This document shows positions 11,791 through 23,119 of a stretch of DNA of 64,000 nucleotides, in pieces. The notes below the pieces were generated by a model that searched no databases, had not been told where the DNA came from, and saw only the letters and a list, made by a program, of their open reading frames with translations. Each line of letters opens with the position of its first letter. The first letter of the stretch is position 1. The stretch covers positions 248,001-312,000 of the forward strand of contig NW_027136914.1 of the NCBI RefSeq assembly GCF_040869045.1, in the 5' to 3' direction. This stretch comes from Eurosta solidaginis. Its lineage: Eukaryota > Arthropoda > Insecta > Diptera > Tephritidae. The position numbers and the translations under genes are program-made.

Positions 11791-12830
11791 ACTTAATTGG
11801 CTATCAACCGTTTAAACGGTTATGGCCGTCAAAATAGGTGTATCAGTCCCTTCTTCGTTCTGAGAGCTGGCGCCAATTGGGTACACCAAGGGAGTTTACC
11901 TCGTTTTCCACCTGATCCTTTCAGCGGAGTGGGGGTCGCCTTCTTCGTCTGCCTCCATGACGGGTTCCGATATAAACTCTTACTTAGCCGGAGCGTAAAC
12001 TTACATTCGCATAACATAGCCTAGCCAGCGTAGCTCCTGCGTTTTAATTAGCTGGAATATGTCGATGTCTGCGTAAAGCTCGTACAGCTCATCATTAAAT
12101 CTTCTTCTGTACTCACCACCGCCAACGCGTAGATGTCCATAAATATTTCGAAGCACTTTTCTCTCAAACACTCCAAGAGCCGCTTCATCTGGTGTTTTCA
12201 TGGTCCATGCTTCTGCAACATATAGCAGGCCGGGGATGAAAAGTGACTTGTAGAATATAATTTGCGTTTGCCGGGAGAGGACTTTACTTTTCCATTTGCT
12301 TCCTAGTCCAAATAAGCATTTACTGGCAAAAGTGATTCTTCGCTAGATATCAGAGTTGATGCTGTTGTGAGTTTTAATGCTGGTTTCCGAATAAACGAAG
12401 TCTTTTACTTTTTCGAAATTATAGCAGTAGCGTGGTTGCCATAGATATTACAGTTTTTAATCTTATTTCTTCCATGCTTCGCCCAACGCATTACTTGTAT
12501 AGTGGTGATGCCAGATTTTGCTTTGACAAGTACAGCAACTGTACGGACATCTGCACCTTCTCTCAAATCATTGTCCTTCAAAAATTTATCATGGTCGTCA
12601 TCGGTAATAGGTTGTCTTTTTATCCGAGACATGTTTTTCCTTTCATTGGAGTGTGGTTCGACCTAGCGCGTCCCAAGCCCAGCGCAAAACTCGCTCACTG
12701 GGGATGAAAGTTTTACTTGCACGTTTATATAGCGAGCCGCTTGATACGAAATATACGCCTGCTTGCAGACGCATCTCGTGGGGTACATACGCTGCCAATG
12801 AAAGATCCTAATTAGGAGAGATAGTTATAG
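11791..12830 (-). mobile_element. RTE-like LINE, copy 3 (internally deleted, decayed)
   Basis: The 3' end (TTAATTGGCTATCAACCG to about 12440) matches the RT thumb and 3' end of copy 1. It includes KVLRNIYGHLRVGGGEYRRR and ELRWLGYVMRM in broken frames. At about 12438-12441 the sequence jumps to the endonuclease N-terminal region (KSGITTIQVMRWAKHGRNK, frame 12405-12632) and then to the 5' untranslated part, which can be aligned with 3660-3870. About 1.76 kb in copy 1 coordinates is missing at the junction, which lies in a GCCA/CCAA overlap. The copy has no coding capacity. Confidence 0.8.
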
Positions 12831-12849
12831 TAGGTGAACCAGGCCCATC

Positions 12850-13265
12850 TTCCGAAATTTTTTGGAATTTATGTGTTCCTTCATAAAACCAATCCACCTA
12901 CCAAACTTCATTAGCTTAGCGGTACTTGTTTTTGAATAATCAAATTTTTTCAATTTGTCTACATTTTAGATATCGAAAAAGTGGGAGTGGTTAACGTCCG
13001 ATTTCGCTCATTTTATATACCAATCTATTCCGGGTCCAGATAAGCCCGTATACCGTAGATATCCTAATATTTGCTCAAATTATTTTGTTAGCGGATGGAC
13101 GAATATCGCTTAAACAATTGTTTGTTTGCGATACTGATAATTTTGATATATGGTATATGATATATATATATATCTCCATTCCTTTCTACCTGTACAATCA
13201 ACCGTTATCCAATAAAAGTTATAATATACTCTCTACAAGAATAGCTATACCCAGCTATGTACATA
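12850..13265 (-). mobile_element. HINE-type element fragment
   Basis: In reverse orientation this shows the family's internal words GATATCGAAAAAGTGGG, the degenerate priming-like segment TTGCTCAAATTATTTTGTTAG, the ATATATGGTATAT part and the 5' end (GTACAATCAACCGTTATCC, then ATACCCAGCTATG). The 3' end is missing. Confidence 0.65.
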
Positions 13266-14197
13266 TGTATGTATATAAAAAAGATGACTGTAAAAGCTAT
13301 AGTTGCTGGCGTAGTACACAAAAAACTAAATTATGAGGAATGATGGTTCCGACTCATATTCTAGAAACCATTGTTGATTTTTTTAATAAAAAATTCAATA
13401 AATAAATGTATTAGAATAAATTAAAATATTTGGACCTACTTAACCCCAAAAAGTAATATATTGAGTTTACTCAATAGAACTGTTTGGGGAACTTATTATC
13501 TAAAACCGTCTTTTATGGAAAAAGGTATGCATTTGTGTGGAATTTACGACAGGTGGCGCTGTGGTGCTACACCTTTCCTGTTTGAGTTAAGTAATTTACA
13601 ACTTATGTTCACAAAATTTCAATTCAAGTTCAGAAGCTCATAATTGAAGTTCAATTGAATTGTTAATTTCTAAACTTAAACTGGAAAAGGTGTGGTCTTC
13701 CTATTTTTCCTAATTTTACACAGCGTAAAAACTCTTTTATATTTTTCAAATATTGCGTGTGCTTTTAACCAGAACACAGTGCAATAGTCCCCATTTGCCA
13801 ACTTTACTCTATTCAGATACAATTAAGCCCGTAATAAATTTTAAAAAGGTTTTAATTAAACTACAATGTGGTCATTTTCTTTAGAAATTTTTGCCTTTCC
13901 TCTTACTTTGTTCTGGTTAAATTTCTATTGTAGATAACTTAAAAAATTTAGTAAATGCGAATCGTTGTTCATGTAAATAAAGTGCGTCTAAAATACATAC
14001 CAATACACTTTAACATATATTATTACTGCGTTACTATAAACTGATCATTTCGTCTTATCTCTAAATTTATTAGACTGAAGCTAAGATTAAATTAAGAAAA
14101 TGAAGCTAAGTTCAGGCACTAACGGGTTTATTCAATGGCTGCTTCATATCCAGTATTTACCCATATTCTCTAATATTCCTGGCATACAATACATACT
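13266..14197. other. No gene seen
   Basis: This is AT-rich sequence. A 60-residue frame (13461-13643) has no recognisable motif. Confidence 0.4.
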
Positions 14198-14457
14198 TAC
14201 ATATCGATCATTTGCTGCAACGTCGTAATAACTCAAAAACCACAATTTTCCAGAAGAGCCATTCAAAGATTTTAACTGCCATATGTTCCGCATATAAAGG
14301 CATATTTTCATTTTTACAACACGTGCTAAATTTTTATCTGATCACGAAGATTTTTTTATACAACATAGATCATGATACTGGCAACGTTTATATGTTATTA
14401 ACTCAAAAGTCATGTTTTTTGAGTTATGACGACGTTGCAGCATATGAGCGATATGTA
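14198..14457. mobile_element. 260-bp TIR element (MITE-like)
   Basis: The ends are inverted repeats of about 43 bp with few mismatches. The left begins TACATATCGATCATTTGCTG and includes GCTGCAACGTCGT; the right includes ACGACGTTGCAGC and ends CGATATGTA. The interior has no coding frame. I could not see a target-site duplication, so the transposon family is unassigned. Confidence 0.65.
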
Positions 14458-14960
14458 CTCTATTGCACTTAAATGAAGTAGAGTGTTGTAATTTCTATTA
14501 GTACATAAAGTGTGTAATTTCTTCTAATAAGTAAGAGTATTGTGTTACTAAAAAGTTATAGGTCATTAAGCGCATGATGAAGCTTTCATAGGAAATATAT
14601 ATACATAATAAAGACAATTTGAATTTATTTGAATATTTTGTTCAGCAAATAAAAGCTTTAAATATACTAGGATCTTTGAAAAACTTGAGTATTATGAGGA
14701 GCATTGTAGTTTTAAAATATACTGCAGATGAATCTGTTAAAAGACCAATTGTACTCTTCTTTTCTTCTTCAGACATTAAGGCGACTTTCGTCGAACAAAC
14801 TAAACTAATAGTTTTGATGTGCATACATCTTTACTAACGGTTTTGGGGGAGCTCTGAGCGTACGCGTAGTGTCTAAGCATTAGTGTAAGTGTAGACATAC
14901 CCTTTAGTATTTTGCTATACGAGAGATGCATGTAGAATATAAATGCATGTGTAGTTTGGA
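14458..14960. other. No gene seen
   Basis: Short frames on both strands overlap here without a domain. Confidence 0.4.
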
Positions 14961-15200
14961 GTATTGATATTTTAACCAATTTCAGCAGTTGTTAACTATT
15001 CTGCACAATTTGTTTGAGATCGAACCGCTGAAACGTGTAAGTATTGATACCTTAACGAATTTCAGGAGTTCTTAACTATTTTCCACCTTCTGTTACAGGT
15101 CGATTCGCTGAAACGTGTAAGTATTGATATTTTGACGAATTTCAGAAATTCTTAACTATACTACATCTTCTGTTTCGGTTCGAATCGCTAACTATCGAAT
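14961..15200 (+). repeat. Three tandem 80-bp units
   Basis: The units start GTATTGATA at 14961, 15041 and 15121. Each has CAATTTCAG or GAATTTCAG, then TTAACTAT and CGCTGAAACGTGTAA (the last unit diverges at its end). The exact 80-bp spacing is read from the sequence. Confidence 0.85.
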
Positions 15201-15261
15201 GCAAAACTCAAATACTCAGTACAACCAAATATTTTTTTTTGATATTAAAGAAACATATTTT

Positions 15262-15561
15262 TTGTTGTTTTTCCCGACGCGTTTCGACGTTCATTTTTCT
15301 CACGTAATTTTCTGGGGATTTCTTTAATGCTAAATATGTAAAAATAATATACATATTAACATTTGATACGTTTTTCTAACAATAAACATGAAACTATTAG
15401 TAAAAAAAAAAATTTGTGTGAAGTGTTAGTTTCATGTTTATTGTTAGAAAAAAGTATCAAATGTTAATATGTATATTATTTCTACATACTTAGCATTAAA
15501 CAAATCCCCAAAAGATGACGTGAGAAAAAAGAACGTTGAAACGCGTCGGGAAAAACAACAA
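15262..15561. repeat. 300-bp foldback palindrome
   Basis: The arms begin TTGTTGTTTTTCCCGACGCG and end CGCGTCGGGAAAAACAACAA. The inner arms share ATACATATTAACATTTGATA and CTAACAATAAACATGAAACT in inverse orientation, around a short A-rich loop near 15400. It has no coding capacity, and it looks like a MITE or foldback remnant. Confidence 0.8.
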
Positions 15562-16367
15562 CAACTGTGTTTTAATTTTTTGACCATATCTGCTCAACCC
15601 AGCAAACACAAATATCAGAAATTGGTCCATATATAAATATAAAAATATTTTTTATTTGCAACACTACTGTGGAAGTAGAACTTCATAATTATATTGCTCT
15701 CGTACTTCACTTAAATTTTATTAAAATCAAACTGATTGATTATTCCTCAGCATGCGCTGCTTTTATACTTTCAGTTGCCTCGTTCGCTTATTTCTTCTAG
15801 AGTCCAGACCTAGAGCTAATTTATTTCTCTATCCATTGGTTATTTATCTATATATGTACATGTATATGTGAGTAATATCATCTTCGTTGTTAGCTGATTA
15901 CATGTATGAGTGACTGTTTCTCATTCTCCTGCGCTCTTAGCTGTTTACTAGTGATAGAGAAGAGTAGGAGTAAAGAATATATGTACATAGGTTTGAGCAG
16001 ATTATAAATCAGGGCTATTCATTCCATAGCACAATTGTGCCCTCTCAATTCACACGCATATGATTCGCTCTGTCGTCGTTAATTGTGTTAGTCGTCGCTT
16101 GGAACTTGGAGTAGCGACATCGGTGATGGGTATTGGCTGATCGGTATCAAAATATGTATGAAAAATTATGCGCGACACATACCCTTGTTGTTAGCTCGTT
16201 GCTTGCTAGTAAGCGACTAAATGAAAAATCAATTCACCCGCACGATCATCGCGACGATTGCGATCTCACTAATACAGGTGCACTTTCAGTTTTGAATAGC
16301 CCTGCTATAAATTGCACGGTTTGCATATAATTTTTTACGTGTATTTGTAGCTTTGCTGGTTTTGATT
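15562..16367. other. No gene seen
   Basis: Ordinary AT-rich sequence with no domain. Confidence 0.4.
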
Positions 16368-16634
16368 TCAACAATTAGAGAATCTCTTAGACTTAGAGCC
16401 CCTTTTGTGGCTAACCTCTGCACGAATACCGCTACCATGTGAAGAAATGCCGTTAACCTTTACTGAGGTACGCTGTTCACTCATGCCTGAGAAGACTTTT
16501 GTTATTTCCCGGTGCCTTTTTGAAAAGCTGGAATGTAGCAAATTGTTGTCATGAGGAGATAGTTTTCCTTCACGACTATATACATGTCCATTACTTTTTC
16601 TGCTGAAGTTTATCCTTGTGTCGAAGAAAGCCAA
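16368..16634 (-). CDS. Hypothetical 88-residue frame, possibly an exon or gene fragment
   Basis: I do not recognise this protein. It is polar and basic, with serine-rich patches (SSFSKRHREITKVF, GISSHGSGIRAEVSHKRGSK), no membrane segment and no known motif. Its base composition is less AT-biased than the flanks, which is why it is listed. It could be an exon or processed fragment of a host gene, an old transposon piece, or chance. No start context or splice signal decides between these. Confidence 0.2.
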   Translation of the reverse strand: MAFFDTRINFSRKSNGHVYSREGKLSPHDNNLLHSSFSKRHREITKVFSGMSEQRTSVKVNGISSHGSGIRAEVSHKRGSKSKRFSNC

Positions 16635-16877
16635 ATGACTGAATAAACGTTACATTTTTCGAGCATTTTTTCGAGCCACGACTCCACGCTTTTTCGTTCC
16701 CGTAGTTTCCTGCCTCGAAAGCACCATACCATATCTGCAACCTCAATATACCGTTGGAGGGAAATGTGTTCCTCCTACTCGATTAGATATATATATTGAA
16801 GATGGCAGTAATTAACTGTCTGTTCCGCTGGCAGCTGCTCAAAATTAATATAATTTTAAGTAGCTGAGCAAAATGTT

Positions 16878-17640
16878 TATACCCAGCTGTACTTGTACAC
16901 AGGGCATTATAACTTTGATTGGATAATGGTTGGTTGTACAGGTACAAAGGAATCGAGATAGATATAGACTTCCATATATCAAAATCATCAATATCGAAAA
17001 AAAAATTTGATTGAACCATGTCCGTCCCTCCGGCTGTCCGTTAACACGATAACTTGAGTAAATATTGAGATATCTTCACCAAATTTGGTACACGAGCTTA
17101 TCTGGATCCAGAATAGAAAATAGGTATTGGAAATGATCGAAATCGGATGATAACTACGCCCCTTTTCATATATATATAACTTTTTGGAAAACACAAAAAC
17201 CTGATTATTTAGTAAATAATAGAATGTTGAAATTTGACGTGTGAACTGATATTGAAACTCTTGATAAAAATGTAAAACAATTTTTTAAAATGAGCGTGGC
17301 GCCGCCCACTTGTGACAAAATAAATTTTACAAATATTTTTTATCGTAAATCAAAAATCGTTAAACCTATCGTAACAAAATTCGGCAAAGAGATTGCCTTC
17401 ACTATAAGGAATGATTTGAAGGAAAATTAACGAAATCGCTTTAGGTCCATGCCCACTTTTATATAAACGATTTTTAAAAGGGTCGTGGGCGAATAAAACA
17501 AGGTATATCTTTGCAAAAAAGAGCTTTATATCAATGGTGTTTCATTTCCCAAGTGGATTTATAACAGTAAATAGGAAAAACTTCAAATTTTAAAAATGAG
17601 CGTGGCACCACCCCTTTTATGACTAAACAATTTTCTATGC
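16878..17640 (+). mobile_element. HINE-type element, copy C (second subfamily, 3'-truncated)
   Basis: This copy starts TATACCCAGCTGTACTTGTA, followed by CTTTGATTGGATAA, TCGAGATAGATATAGACTTC, ATCATCAATATCG and AACCATGTCCGTCC, which is the family's 5' organisation. The 5' palindromic words differ from copy B, so this is a separate subfamily, shared with the copy at 37735-38680. It fades out after GAGCGTGGCACCACC near 17620 and has no satellite. Confidence 0.7.
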
Positions 17641-17863
17641 TTCGGGAGCCATAACATTAGCATTAATATTAACATTTATTCAGGATTTAAAATTAGCACA
17701 ATAAGATATTGAAATCTTATTCGTAGTATGAAAGAAAGTTACACTGTTTTAATATAATAATAAATTAAATACACAATGAATAAATGAGAAAATAGGAATG
17801 TAGTCAAGATAAAGATATAGATAGATATAGATATTCGGATATCTTAGTGGTAAGATTAGGTTT

Positions 17864-18634
17864 TCAAGTAGAATAGTAGCTAAGAAGGATTCTCCTATAA
17901 TTGTTTTGGTTTAGGGTATTTTTTATAGCAGCATGAATGGAGTTCCAGAGACGCGCAGCGTTGACAAAGAACAGTCTCGTAACATAGTTAAATAAAGTAA
18001 TAGTTAAATTAAATGAACGAGTGGATTTACTAAACACAAGTTTGTTATATAAATACAACGGGGTTTGTTGTTGAATTAGTCGGTATAGAAAAATGCAACT
18101 TCTAACCTTCTGATAATTGAATATACTACAACCTAGAAGTTTAGACTTCCAGGCCGAAATATGGTCAAACATTCTCAACGCAAACACGTAACGCGTGACA
18201 TAATTAAACGCAACAACAATAGAGTCTAACTTCTGATAATTGAATATACTACAACCTAGAAGTTTAGACTTCCAGGCCGAAATATGGTCAAACTTTCTCA
18301 ACGCAAACACGTAACGCGTGACATAATTAAACGGAACAACAATAGAGTCTAACTTGTTACAAACTAGCTCAGAATACGTTAGTATAGGTAGAATGAGTTG
18401 CATGGCTAATTTTTGCCTGATTTGAAAAGGCGTGTAGGTTGCAGACTTCCGTAAACTACGCAAGGTACCATAAATCTTACCAACAGCAGCATTTACGCGG
18501 TCACAGCAAGTGAGATTAGAGTTAATTATGTATCCAAGATTCTTGACTTTATTGACAGTTTTTAAAGGTGTGCTCGCAATGCACATTGGAGGAATGCTAA
18601 TGTTAGAGAGATTTTTCTTAGAAATAGGCAACAC
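17864..18634 (-). pseudogene. CR1-like LINE C-terminal region with internal duplication
   Basis: This frame follows the reverse transcriptase palm after a frame change. It starts with the thumb word VKNLGYIINSNLTC and includes LAMQLILPILTYSELVCNKL. A 123-bp segment is duplicated in tandem, so residues KLDSIVVPFNYVTRYVF to SKLLGCSIFNYQ occur twice with two substitutions. The C-terminal part (FFVNAARLWNSI) is common to CR1-like elements. Confidence 0.8.
18108..18353 (-). repeat. In-frame 123-bp tandem duplication
   Basis: The two units (18108-18230, 18231-18353) differ at only a few bases, for example AAACATTC versus AAACTTTC and AAACGCAAC versus AAACGGAAC. 123 is divisible by three, so the reading frame is kept. 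Confidence 0.9.
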
Positions 18635-18650
18635 ATATGATTTGGCAGCA

Positions 18651-20313
18651 TTAAGGCTCTCTCGCCCAACAAGATATTGACGTTAAATCATTATTAACTT
18701 TAAGACATAAATCATTCATATCACAGAAATTGCTAGACAAGTACAGCTGAATATCATCAGCATATGCGTGCATACTTACAAATTTACATACATGAAACAC
18801 ATCATTGAAAAATAAACTGAACAACAGAGGGGCAAGTATGGACCCTTGGGGAACACCTGATGTTATACACTTTTTCTGCCACACACTATTGCCATTACAA
18901 ACAAGCTGAGACATATCTGATAGGTAACTCCCAATAATTTTCCGTACAGTGCTACCAAATCCAAAATATTTTTCTAGCTTATGACAAAGCAAATTGTGAT
19001 CAACCGAGTCGAATGCTTTCAAAAAGTCAAGCAAAAACAGCGGCGAAATTTGACCTTTGTCAAAAGGCAAGCGAATATCATTCAATATTTTTATAACAGC
19101 CGTAGAACAGCTGTGCTTAGCTCTAAATCCTGACTGACTTGGGGAAAGTAAATTATATTGATGCACATGTGTACTGATTTGCTCAGCAAGCAAGCTCTCA
19201 AACATCTTAGACAAAACTGGTAAAATGCTCTTTGGCCTAAAATTACCTGGAGAACTTGCTATTTTATTTTTGGCAACAGGTTTCACCATAGCAACTTTCC
19301 ACAGGGCCGGGAAACTGAAAGCAATTATTGCATGATTAATTATATGTGTGACAGTGCTCACAATAAACGGCAAAATAACGCGGGTTCGAATCGAGCTCAA
19401 AGCCTAACAATAATTATTTTATCATTATTATTGTTATGATAAATTTTTTCTTAATTGAAAAAATTTTTAAATTAGAATAGAAGAAAGAAAAAATTTTCGA
19501 ACCCGCGATCTTATAAATCAGTAGGCCGATATAACAACAAAAATTGTTAATACACGGGGAAAAAGTGTCAATAAAATATGACACTATGGCAGCATTGCCA
19601 TCAAACAAGTCCAATTTTCACATTCATTCTGCAACAGATGTCGCAGTGTTGCGAATATCAATTGGCAAGAACCAGAATAGAAGTAGGATTAATGACGACA
19701 AAAAAACCGCTGTGATGGCTGAATGGTTATAGCAGCGGCGCCTAAACGTTGCCGATGAAGGAATTTAGCAGTTCCCGAAATGGATCTATACAACGAGCTT
19801 TGGTAGTTGTCTAAATTTTTTCTTTCTTCTATTCTAATTTAAAAATTTTTTCAATTAAGAAAAAATTTATCATAACAATAATAATGATAAAATAATTATT
19901 GTTAGGCCTTGAGCTCGATTCGAACCCGCGATCTTATAAATCAGTAGGCCGATATAACAACAAAAAAACGGCAAAATAATTTTTATAAATTTAATCGAAA
20001 TACCATCTAATCCTATTGCGTTTGTTTTTATTTTGTGAATACATCTTATAATATCACATTCCGATACCGACGAAAACGCAAAGGTATTACCAGAAAAGCA
20101 TGCAGAAGCACACGGCTGGACATCCACTAAGTTAAAACTATTCAAAGGGCTATTTAGAAATGCATTGTTTAAGTTATCAGCACTGAGAATACATTCACGG
20201 ACGGCTTTACCACAGACACGTAAACTTTTTAAGTTTCTCAACAAGGTACTTGGTGGAAGTGCTGGATCTAACTTACATGAAAAATATTTTGCCTTTTCCA
20301 CATGTATAATCAT
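18651..20313 (-). pseudogene. CR1-like LINE reverse transcriptase, split by insertion
   Basis: The upstream part (down to 19966) carries the pre-palm region (TNAIGLDGISIKFIK). The downstream part (18651-19378) carries NFRPKSILPVLSKMFE, QSGFRAKHSCSTA, the palm aspartate in LDFLKAFDSVDH, GVPQGSILAPLLF and the catalytic YADDIQLYL. Taking the insertion and one copy of the target duplication away leaves the two parts adjoining without a gap, in the same frame. The enzyme would copy the element's RNA at the nicked target. It is inactive here. Confidence 0.8.
19379..19965. mobile_element. 587-bp SINE-like composite insertion
   Basis: It lies between two copies of AAACGGCAAAATAA (19365-19378 and 19966-19979). 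Its 118-bp arms (19379-19496 and 19813-19930) are inverted copies with one mismatch. A 46-bp segment ending GATATAACAACAAAA follows the left arm directly (19497-19542) and also closes the element (19920-19965). The arms contain a perfect Pol III B-box core, GGTTCGAATC. Together head and arm look like a tRNA-derived SINE, present once whole on the minus strand and once partial on the plus strand. The middle holds a second tRNA-like word, TGGCTGAATGGTTA (about 19717). Confidence 0.7.
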
Positions 20314-21194
20314 TGTAGCAGGATCCTTGCAGCTTTATACAAGTCCCAGTCCGCATCACCCCTTTTTCTTTTACAGCTACGGTACGCCTTATTACGTGCT
20401 TTAATTGCAGCCAATACTCTACTATTAAACCATGGGCATGACGCTGACCTAACTTGACGACTGCGAACAGGTATATGCTTAACATAAGCCTCCATAATTC
20501 TATTATTTATAAATTCTAATTTGTCATTTACATCCGGAAGTTGCCCCAACATTCACACCAATTTGAAAGGGATAGGTCAGAAAATAAAGCACTATTGTCG
20601 AGTGATCGGTAGACTCTAAAGGTATATATACTACTTATGTTAGAACCGTCAAAACTTATATCTAGTGAACAATAAATAAAGTCATGGTGTGACAAAAAAC
20701 AATCGGGTAAAATTTTAAAAGAAATACGGGGTCAGAAATAATAAAATAATCTAACAAACTCGGAACACAGTGTCTGGCATACCTTGTAGGCACAGATTTA
20801 TTGACAACGGAAAGACCAGGCGCAGCTATATGATCCAGCAGACTGTCACTACACATCTCACGAACAAGAACATTGACATTTAAATCACCGACACTAGGAT
20901 TTTGTTACAGCTGTCATATAGTTCAACAAATAAATATTCAACGCATTCACCTTCAGATTTTGAAACGGGTTTTATATTAATATTATTTTTACAGAATACA
21001 GCCACACATCCTCCTCTCTTATGCTTTCTGTCATTTCGAGTGATCTTGTTGTTGGGGATATTAAAACAAGAGTCATCCATATCTAGTGAAAACCATGTCT
21101 CAGCCACACAAATTACATCAACAGTAGAATTCTTGAACACAAATCTAACATAATTCATCTTTGCGCTATTCCAACTTCTTGCGTTAAAGTGCAC
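20310..21194 (-). pseudogene. CR1-like LINE endonuclease and linker (broken)
   Basis: Three frames cover this part. The first (20880-21194) has the endonuclease N-terminus: HFNARSWNSAK, DVICVAETWF and the GGCVAVF block. The second (20662-20856) has the C-terminal endonuclease segment, with SLLDYFIISD. The third (20310-20552) has the linker before the reverse transcriptase, with ASCPWFNSRVLAAIKARNKAYR. The order and motifs match LINE endonucleases, but frame changes between blocks mean no continuous product. Confidence 0.75.
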
Positions 21195-21230
21195 TATGTT
21201 AACCCCTTATACTGCTTGCACACCACATTA

Positions 21231-23105
21231 ATCATAGTAACACTGTTATCAACAGCGCCACGCTCCCCTCTGCTAAATACCATAAACAAACACATAACCC
21301 AAAACAACTATGAAGTCAAAAGGATATTGAAAATATATTATGCATAAACAATAAATACTAACATAAAGAGAAATGTGAAGCACGAGAAAGCGGAGTAGGA
21401 GTAAGAGAGCTTAAAGAGGAGCTTTAAGCAGACAAGATATTTATACCTAAAACAATCTATATATTAATACGCTAACAAAATTTCCATACAATCAATTGAC
21501 AGGCTGTTTCGCATACTTAGCATACGTAAAATCATATAAAAGTTATATCAATCGATTCGTATTGATCAGCCGCAGTGCTTAGGCCTATTTTTGTTAACAA
21601 ATATTACTCTATTTGTTTATAATTAATAGAAAAAGTTTTTTGTAAATTCGAAAATCTGTGCAACTATCGAAATTGCCATCTGTAGGACGCATTATGTTCA
21701 CAAACCCCCCTGAGTACAAGCTCCAAATTCTCAATTGTTCCCTTGCTCAAATGTTTCATCTCTACATATGTATATATTTGTACACGCCAAACAGTGAGAG
21801 AACTACTGCTTCGCTCATTTTCTGTTGAAATAAAATATTGTTTCCCATTGTTTCCAATTACCTATATTGGTTTGTACCAAAATCTTTAAAAAATTGTACT
21901 AAAATAATTGTTAGCGCACAAAAAAATTTAAATAGAAGTAATAACTTAACCGACCTATTTTTTTGGACAAATTTTACTTACACGTAAAAGCATAGGTCTT
22001 TATTTGACAGATTCTATGTTTTTTATTTTAGGTGCTTTAAAAAAAAATAAATCAGAAATAATGAGTCAACTTTTCTTCAAACTCACTAAATTTATTTATT
22101 TATAACAATTAATTGCAAATTTGACCCAAATGTTTTTTGCATTTCCAGATTTTATGCTCTTTTTAGATATAGCACGTCTTATAGTGAACAAAAAATAAAT
22201 AAATTTGCTACAAATATATTACATTAAAATTTGTATATTGTCTTTTATGCTAATTTATTTTAATATTTCTTATTTTATTTTATTATATTATCTTTTATTT
22301 CAACTTAGTTTATTATTATTTAAATGCAACTTGATTGAATCGTTTCACGTTGTATATTAAACGAAAAAAAACGACCCAAAAACGTTTTCGATTTTAGGTC
22401 GAAATATTGCATAGGCCGTATATTACTCTACTATATTTATTATTAGGTTAACTTTGTTCTATTATAATATGCCCATTATATTGATTCGAAAATATACCCA
22501 TTACATTGATTCGAAAATGTAAAATTTTTGGCTGAAAAACTTCACAAAAGTTGAAACTGTATACGTGGCCCCACTTTATAAATTTTTAATTCGAAAAAAA
22601 AAAAACGGAATTTAAAACTACAGTGGAGACACTGGAGGTTTAAATAGGAGATTTATTTAATCTTCTCAGTTAAAGCTCTAGGTGGAGATGTGCTATTTGA
22701 CCTAAAAATTCCGCGTTCTTTTATGACCCCCAAAAGTATCAAATATTCTACGAAATCTTAAGGGGTGGCAACACGAATGTTGGGTTTTTACTTATTTAAA
22801 AGTACTCAACTATATCGTTACTAAGTTTTAAGTGATAAAGAGAGAGTTACACTCAAAATATGAAATAAACGGCTAAATTATGGCCTTCGTCATCCGCTGC
22901 CTCACTTCGAAAAAGTTCGTGCCAGGAGAAGGAGTAAAAAGAAAGTAAAATATTGAAAAATTTTAAATGAAATTTAAAATTTAAAATTTTTATATTTTCA
23001 GGATAAGCAAAACAAAAGCACATGACACACGCATACATTATTCTATATAATTTATATTATCATCAACATCAGGTAAGTTTATATTTTATCCCACCCGTTC
23101 AAACA
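21231..23105. other. No gene seen
   Basis: This is strongly AT-rich sequence with many TTTATTTTATT runs (22020-22340). No domain or clear repeat unit was found. Confidence 0.4.
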
Positions 23106-23119
23106 AATTACATTGGAAA

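Larger units (their letters stand above)
17780..21230 (-). mobile_element. CR1-like non-LTR retrotransposon (defective)
   Basis: This minus-strand LINE has endonuclease (20662-21194), linker, reverse transcriptase (18651-20313) and a C-terminal region (17864-18634). The palm words FLLDFLKAFDSVDH and GVPQGSILAPLLFSLFFND resemble CR1/L2-group elements. The clade is my inference. A 587-bp SINE-like insertion with a 14-bp target duplication splits the reverse transcriptase. Several frameshifts separate the other blocks. A TATAGATAGATATAGATA run near 17820 is probably the 3' tail. Confidence 0.8.

Noticed and set aside
19544..19732. 62-residue frame inside the SINE-like insertion
   Set aside because: It covers the unique centre and a tRNA-like word and has no protein motif.
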